From: Pedobacter sp. UBA1951
Lineage (GTDB): Bacteria > Bacteroidota > Bacteroidia > Sphingobacteriales > Sphingobacteriaceae
Assembly: GCA_002336465.1 (NCBI GenBank)
Contig: DDEP01000149.1
Coordinates: 1-10,054, forward strand
Direction of reading: 5' to 3'
Length of the DNA: 10,054 nucleotides
Shown: positions 6,457-10,054 of the stretch, piece by piece
How positions within the stretch are numbered: the stretch's first letter is position 1
Layout: every line of letters begins with the position of its first letter
Made by a program: the position numbers and the translations under genes
The notes under the pieces: model-generated
Told to the model about the DNA's origin: nothing
Databases searched by the model: none
The model's input: only the letters and a program-made list of their open reading frames with translations

Positions 6457-7623
6457 TTATTTGCCTTTATTTATTTTTAAAATCCTGATGAAATTTCCAC
6501 CTAATATTTTTTCAATATCTTCCTTTTTATAGCCTCTTTTATAGAGTTCTTGGGTTACTTTTGGGTAATCTGCAACGCTATTCAATCCTTTAGGAAAGGA
6601 TTCTGCACCGTCAAAATCTGCTCCTAAACCTACATGATCTATACCAATCAATTTTACGATGTGATCTATATGATCTACCAACAACGCTATACTGGGTTTC
6701 AACAATTCTGTTTCGGCTTTGTATTTTACGCTTAAACTATCTTTAGCTGCACCTCTACCATATTTGGCAGAAAGTACCTTTAGCTCTTCGTCATGTTTAT
6801 TGAAAAAGGCTTTATAGTTACGGTCATAATCAGGGTCTAAAAATCCACTGTAAAAATTAACTGAGATTACCCCGCCATTTTTACCCACGGCTCTAATCTG
6901 ATCATCTTTTATATTTCTTGGCACCGGATTAATGGCATATACACTGCTATGAGATACTAAAATAGGTTTAGTACTCACTGCAATAGCGTCATAAAATGTT
7001 TTTTCGCCCACATGCGATAAATCTACCAGTACACCTAAGTCATTTAATTTCTTAACAACTTGCTTACCAAAATCGTTTAAACCTGCATTTTCGGGTTTTA
7101 CTTTACCTGAACTTTCTTCAGCAGCAGAACTCGCCCAGCTTGTGCTGTTATTCCAAGTAAGCGTTAAGTAGATCATACCTCTTTTAGCCAGTTCTTCTAA
7201 TTTTTGTAAACTGTTTTCAATCATATGTCCACCTTCAACCCCTATCATGGCTGCAAGTTTATCTTGCTTAACTGCTTTTTGCAATTCTTCTGCATTTTTA
7301 ACCAAAGCAATCTTATTAGGGTATCTTTTTATAAGGCTGTATAATGAATCTATTTCTTGATTGGCAATGGCAAAACCACCCGTTTCATCGCTCCAAATAG
7401 AAAATACCTGTACATCTAAACCGCCTTGCTTAGCTCTAACTAGATCAAATTGCCCTGTTGTTTGAAGTTTGCCAAGGTCTTCGCCTGTCTTGATCTGATT
7501 ATGCAAGATGTCTCCATGCGTATCAACAAGAATAGCAGACCTATGAATCTGTTCTGCTGTTTTTTGAGCTTTAACGGCTCCTAAGGTTAAAAACAAACCT
7601 AAAGTTAAATGAAGTGGGCGCAT
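6457..7623 (-). CDS. Secreted dipeptidase, peptidase family M19 (membrane dipeptidase type)
   Basis: This 388-residue metallopeptidase belongs to the renal dipeptidase family M19, which hydrolyses dipeptides, sometimes with D-residues at the C-terminal position, using two zinc ions in a TIM barrel. The expected ligands are all present: His36 and Asp38 in DTHGD, bridging Glu130 in GVEGGH, His204 in DLSHVG, His225 in SHSS, Arg236 in PRN and Asp336 in GLGADFDG. A Sec signal peptide (1-19, cut at VKA/Q) places it in the periplasm or outside; no lipobox or membrane anchor is seen. It is last in a three-gene operon, one base after the MORN-protein stop. A role in scavenging peptides or wall-derived dipeptides is likely, but specificity cannot be read from sequence. 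Confidence 0.94.
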   Translation of the reverse strand: MRPLHLTLGLFLTLGAVKAQKTAEQIHRSAILVDTHGDILHNQIKTGEDLGKLQTTGQFDLVRAKQGGLDVQVFSIWSDETGGFAIANQEIDSLYSLIKRYPNKIALVKNAEELQKAVKQDKLAAMIGVEGGHMIENSLQKLEELAKRGMIYLTLTWNNSTSWASSAAEESSGKVKPENAGLNDFGKQVVKKLNDLGVLVDLSHVGEKTFYDAIAVSTKPILVSHSSVYAINPVPRNIKDDQIRAVGKNGGVISVNFYSGFLDPDYDRNYKAFFNKHDEELKVLSAKYGRGAAKDSLSVKYKAETELLKPSIALLVDHIDHIVKLIGIDHVGLGADFDGAESFPKGLNSVADYPKVTQELYKRGYKKEDIEKILGGNFIRILKINKGK

Positions 7624-7624
7624 A

Positions 7625-8239
7625 TTAATTTCCTTCTCTTAATTGTTCTATTTGGGCTTTATTTAATTTAATCTTATTCATTATAGAATCGGCTTCGTAT
7701 GCAATTCTGAGCTTTTCCTTTATAAAAACCCAAGAACCTTCTCTTTTTCCATTTTTGTAAGTACCTTTCACCAATAATCTGCTGTTTTTATCAAACTGGA
7801 TAAAAGGCCCATTTAGTTCTCCATTTTCATAAAACCATTTACTCATGATCTTGCCATCGGGATAAAAACTAAGCCACTGCCCTTCTTCTAAACCTTGCAC
7901 ATAGCTTCCTCTCTGAGACAAGAACCTATCTCTATCTTTTAAAACAAAATTAGTTTGATTGACTTCGTTAAAGGTTGCTAAATCGGTATAATAATTAAAC
8001 TCCCCATGCGGAATTTCAAAGCTACCTCCGAGATATGAACCTGTTGCCATTAAATTATCATATATATCATACTTTTTCATGACCCATATATCTGAATCTT
8101 TTAAGGGGCCAAAAACCGCGTATGCATTTGCTAAATCGGGATTGGTAACAATGGTATTTCCTCTAAAGTAAATTGATTTTACTTGAGCAGATACGTTAAG
8201 ACATAACAAACATAAAATGACCGAAAAGAAATTTCTCAT
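7625..8239 (-). CDS. Secreted MORN-repeat (YwqK-like) protein of unknown role
   Basis: This 204-residue protein has a Sec signal peptide (1-19, ending NVSA/Q) and no lipobox, so it is probably periplasmic or secreted. Residues about 111-172 hold three MORN_2-type repeats, recognisable by the GxYxxGxxxGxWxxFYxDGK pattern: GSYVQGLEEGQWLSFYPDGK at 111-130, FYENGELNGPFIQFD at 136-150 and GTYKNGKREGSWVFI at 159-173. Such repeats form a beta-hairpin stack. Databases often label similar proteins YwqK-family antitoxins, but nothing here suggests a toxin partner. The N-terminal half (20-110) matches nothing I recognise. The gene starts 3 nt after the carboxylase stop and ends 1 nt before the dipeptidase start, so it is cotranscribed with both. 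Confidence 0.85.
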   Translation of the reverse strand: MRNFFSVILCLLCLNVSAQVKSIYFRGNTIVTNPDLANAYAVFGPLKDSDIWVMKKYDIYDNLMATGSYLGGSFEIPHGEFNYYTDLATFNEVNQTNFVLKDRDRFLSQRGSYVQGLEEGQWLSFYPDGKIMSKWFYENGELNGPFIQFDKNSRLLVKGTYKNGKREGSWVFIKEKLRIAYEADSIMNKIKLNKAQIEQLREGN

Positions 8240-8242
8240 ATA

Positions 8243-9871
8243 TCAAGTCTGTATTACACCTACATTATATGGTTTCTCAATAGGGGCTTTATTGGCGGCC
8301 TCTATTCCCATAGAGATTACTTTTCTGGTTTCTAAAGGATCTATGATACCATCAACCCATAAACGCGATGCCGCATAATAAGGTGTGGTCTGCTTATTGT
8401 ATTTCTCAGTAATCTCATTCAACATTTTGCTTTCTTGTTCTTTGCTTAACACTTCTCCCTTAGCCTTTAATGAGGCCTCTTGTATCTGCAATAATACTTT
8501 TGCAGCTTGTGCTCCGCCCATAACGGCTATTTTTGCACTTGGCCAAGCATAAATCAATCTAGGATCGTAAGCCTTGCCACACATGGCATAATTGCCTGCA
8601 CCATAAGAATTACCCATTACAATGGTAAATTTAGGTACTACAGAATTAGCCATGGCATTTACCATCTTGGCTCCATCTTTTATGATACCTCCTTGTTCTG
8701 AGCGGCTACCCACCATAAAACCAGTTACATCTTGTAGAAAAACCAATGGTATTTTTTTCTGGTTGCAGTTCATGATAAATCTGCTGGCTTTATCTGCGCT
8801 ATCAGAATAAATTACACCACCAAATTGCATCTCGCCTTTTTTGGATTTTACCACTTTACGTTGGTTTGCCACTATGCCCACAGCCCATCCATCTATACGT
8901 GCTAATCCACAAATAATGCTCTGCCCATAAAGTGCTTTATATTCTTCAAACTCTGAGTTATCTACCAAACGATAAATAATTTCTTTCATATCATAGGGTT
9001 TTTCCCTATTTTCTGGTAAAATACCATAAATCTCTTTCTCGTCTAATTTAGGCATTTGTGGTTTTATACGATCAAATCCGGCTTGTTGTGAGCTGCCTAT
9101 CATGCTCATGATCTTTTTGATACTGTCTAAGCAAGTCTGATCATCAGGCTGTTTGTAATCTGTAACACCCGATATTTCGCAATGTGTAGTTGCTCCACCC
9201 AGTGTTTCATTATCTACATCTTCGCCAATAGCCGATTTAACCAAATAAGACCCAGCTAAAAATACAGACCCCGTACCTTCTACGATCATAGCCTCATCGC
9301 TCATGATTGGTAAATAGGCGCCACCCGCCACACAAGCACCCATAATTGCAGAAATCTGCACAATGCCCATAGATGACATTACCGCATTATTTCTGAAAAT
9401 ACGACCAAAATGTTCTTTATCTGGAAAAATCTCATCTTGCATAGGCAAATAAACCCCTGCACTATCTACCAAATAAATAATGGGCAACCTGTTCTCTATA
9501 GCTATTTCTTGAGCTCTTAAGTTCTTTTTAGCGGTCATTGGAAACCATGCTCCCGCTTTTACCGTAGCATCATTCGCTACAACAATACATTGCTTTCCTG
9601 ATACGTAACCTATTACGCAAACTACGCCTGCGCTTGGGCAACCACCTTCGCTTTCATACATTTCGTAGGCAGCAAAGGCGCCTATTTCTACTACTTCTGT
9701 ATCTTTATCCAGAAGATATGAAATCCGTTCGCGAGCCAACATTTTGCCTTTCTCTTTTTGCTTTGCTGCACTTTTTGCCCCACCTCCTTGATAAACCTTA
9801 TCTAGTCTGGTTTTTAATTCATAAACTAATTGTTTGTTGATATCTTCGTTCTTGTTAAACTCTAAATTCAT
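8243..9871 (-). CDS. Acyl-CoA carboxylase carboxyltransferase (beta) subunit, methylcrotonyl-CoA type
   Basis: This 542-residue carboxyltransferase moves CO2 from carboxybiotin to an acyl-CoA, most likely 3-methylcrotonyl-CoA in leucine breakdown. Its motifs follow the MCC beta pattern: DSAGVYLPMQDEIFPDKEHF-type segment at 136-155, GGAYLPIMSDE at 183-193, LGGATTHCEISGVTD at 224-238 and NSYGAGNYAMCGKAYDP at 421-437, followed by WPSAKIAVMGG (443-453). The two Gly-rich oxyanion-hole loops (182-184 and 424-426) are present. Propionyl-CoA carboxylase beta is the main alternative but lacks several of these. I chose ATG at 9871 over an in-frame GTG two codons upstream, since MNLEF is the more usual start. 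The biotin carboxylase/biotin carrier partner is not in this window. It leads an operon with a MORN protein and a dipeptidase. Confidence 0.95.
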   Translation of the reverse strand: MNLEFNKNEDINKQLVYELKTRLDKVYQGGGAKSAAKQKEKGKMLARERISYLLDKDTEVVEIGAFAAYEMYESEGGCPSAGVVCVIGYVSGKQCIVVANDATVKAGAWFPMTAKKNLRAQEIAIENRLPIIYLVDSAGVYLPMQDEIFPDKEHFGRIFRNNAVMSSMGIVQISAIMGACVAGGAYLPIMSDEAMIVEGTGSVFLAGSYLVKSAIGEDVDNETLGGATTHCEISGVTDYKQPDDQTCLDSIKKIMSMIGSSQQAGFDRIKPQMPKLDEKEIYGILPENREKPYDMKEIIYRLVDNSEFEEYKALYGQSIICGLARIDGWAVGIVANQRKVVKSKKGEMQFGGVIYSDSADKASRFIMNCNQKKIPLVFLQDVTGFMVGSRSEQGGIIKDGAKMVNAMANSVVPKFTIVMGNSYGAGNYAMCGKAYDPRLIYAWPSAKIAVMGGAQAAKVLLQIQEASLKAKGEVLSKEQESKMLNEITEKYNKQTTPYYAASRLWVDGIIDPLETRKVISMGIEAANKAPIEKPYNVGVIQT

Positions 9872-9883
9872 ATACACGATACT

Positions 9884-9900
9884 GATCTGCTAAACAGATC
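9884..9900. repeat. Inverted repeat GATCTG-N5-CAGATC in the divergent gap
   Basis: A perfect 6-bp inverted repeat with a 5-nt loop (CTAAA) ends 12 bp before the carboxylase ATG at 9871, so it may form a hairpin in the 5' leader of that mRNA near the ribosome site. On the plus strand it is followed by GTTTTTATTT, giving it terminator-like looks there. It could also be a dyad operator shared by the divergent genes; function not established. Confidence 0.45.
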
Positions 9901-9915
9901 GTTTTTATTTGGTTC

Positions 9916-9923
9916 TATATTTG
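9916..9923 (+). promoter_or_regulatory. Bacteroidota-type -7 box (TATATTTG) for the 9959 gene
   Basis: TATATTTG is a perfect TAnnTTTG match 35 bp before the ATG at 9959, giving a leader of roughly 30 nt. No convincing -33 element is seen at 19-21 bp upstream, where the GATCTG inverted repeat lies instead. That overlap would suit regulation at the promoter, by inference. Confidence 0.5.
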
Positions 9924-9925
9924 CT

Positions 9926-9960
9926 ATGCTAAAATAGCATTTTAATACAGTATTTAGCAT
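9926..9960. repeat. Cluster of TAGCAT repeats and palindromes before the 9959 gene
   Basis: ATGCTA at 9926-9931 and TAGCAT at 9935-9940 form an inverted repeat with 3-nt spacing. AATAC-A-GTATT at 9944-9954 is a second palindrome, and TAGCAT recurs at 9955-9960 overlapping the start codon. Three copies of one hexamer in 35 bp, ending at the ATG, hint at an operator or a leader RNA structure; the AT-rich background makes chance plausible. Confidence 0.35.
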
Positions 9961-10054
9961 GAGGCTACTTGTATTTTTAACATTACTTTTATCTCCATCG
10001 TTTGTTTTTTCGCAGGATTTCAGGTTCCCAAAGCTTGCTGAATATGCATCTGCT
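9959..10054 (+). CDS. Partial exported protein, N-terminus only
   Basis: From ATG at 9959, 32 codons stay open to the window edge. Residues 1-18 (MRLLVFLTLLLSPSFVFS) are a clear Sec signal peptide with a predicted cut before Gln19, and the mature start reads QDFRFPKLAEYASA. No lipobox is present, so a soluble periplasmic or outer-membrane protein is expected. Too little is visible to assign a family. It is divergent from the carboxylase operon, with an 87-bp gap that holds its TATATTTG box and several inverted repeats, so shared control is possible. Confidence 0.75.
   Translation, partial: MRLLVFLTLLLSPSFVFSQDFRFPKLAEYASA

Noticed and set aside
6410..6532. 40-codon plus-strand ORF beginning MAIASVNHEL
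   Set aside because: Most of it is antisense to the end of the M19 peptidase; no promoter and no recognisable sequence.
7625..8239. Reading the YwqK-like gene as an antitoxin of a toxin-antitoxin pair
   Set aside because: It has a signal peptide and its neighbours are a carboxylase subunit and a dipeptidase; no toxin gene is present.
8507..9840. Plus-strand ORFs of 62-68 codons within the carboxyltransferase
   Set aside because: Antisense to strongly conserved carboxyltransferase motifs; no supporting signals.
9872..9877. GTG start giving a carboxyltransferase two residues longer (MYM...)
   Set aside because: The in-frame ATG at 9871 gives the more usual start, and the two extra codons add no conserved sequence.
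9884..9910. GATCTG hairpin plus T-run as a plus-strand terminator
   Set aside because: No plus-strand gene lies upstream to be terminated; it is listed instead as a possible leader hairpin or operator.

Overview
The window looks like a chromosomal stretch of a Bacteroidota bacterium, most likely a Sphingobacteriaceae (Pedobacter-like) species. The grounds are the AT-rich sequence, the lack of clear Shine-Dalgarno sites, several Bacteroidota-type TAnnTTTG promoter boxes just upstream of starts, and the gene content (secreted GH20 hexosaminidase, lipobox lipoprotein, secreted MORN-repeat protein, OmpR-class two-component pair). No tRNA, rRNA, CRISPR array, insertion sequence or phage gene is visible, and no stretch over 300 bases lacks a gene.

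Left part (1-2189): the first 17 codons of an exported protein run leftwards off the edge (52 down to 1). Divergent from it is an overlapping sensor kinase / response regulator pair (182-1522 and 1512-2189). The 129-bp gap between them carries three GTTAA repeats spaced exactly 11 bp apart, a typical layout for an OmpR/PhoB-family binding site. The pair may therefore control itself, the divergent gene, or both.

Middle part (2190-6456): a small orphan gene (2332-2643, plus strand) has its own promoter box. It runs tail to tail into a two-gene minus-strand unit made of a secreted family-20 beta-N-acetylhexosaminidase (5170-3272) and a lipoprotein (3254-2640). The lipoprotein has a DxDxDG motif and may have a PliI-like lysozyme-inhibitor fold (tentative). 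Before them on the same strand is thioredoxin reductase trxB (6232-5270), with a well-placed promoter and a strong terminator that separates it from the hexosaminidase.

Right part (6457-10054): a tightly packed minus-strand operon reads carboxyltransferase (beta) subunit of a methylcrotonyl-CoA-type carboxylase (9871-8243), then a secreted MORN-repeat protein (8239-7625), then a secreted membrane-dipeptidase-type M19 peptidase (7623-6457). Gaps are 3 and 1 nt. Divergent from it, the start of an exported protein (9959 onward) runs off the right edge; the 87-bp gap between them is full of small inverted repeats.

Most of the window is ordinary housekeeping and degradative content. I see no convincing undescribed multi-gene system. 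The points most worth following are the 11-bp-phased repeats, the possible lysozyme-inhibitor-like lipoprotein beside a hexosaminidase, and the mixed carboxylase/dipeptidase operon.
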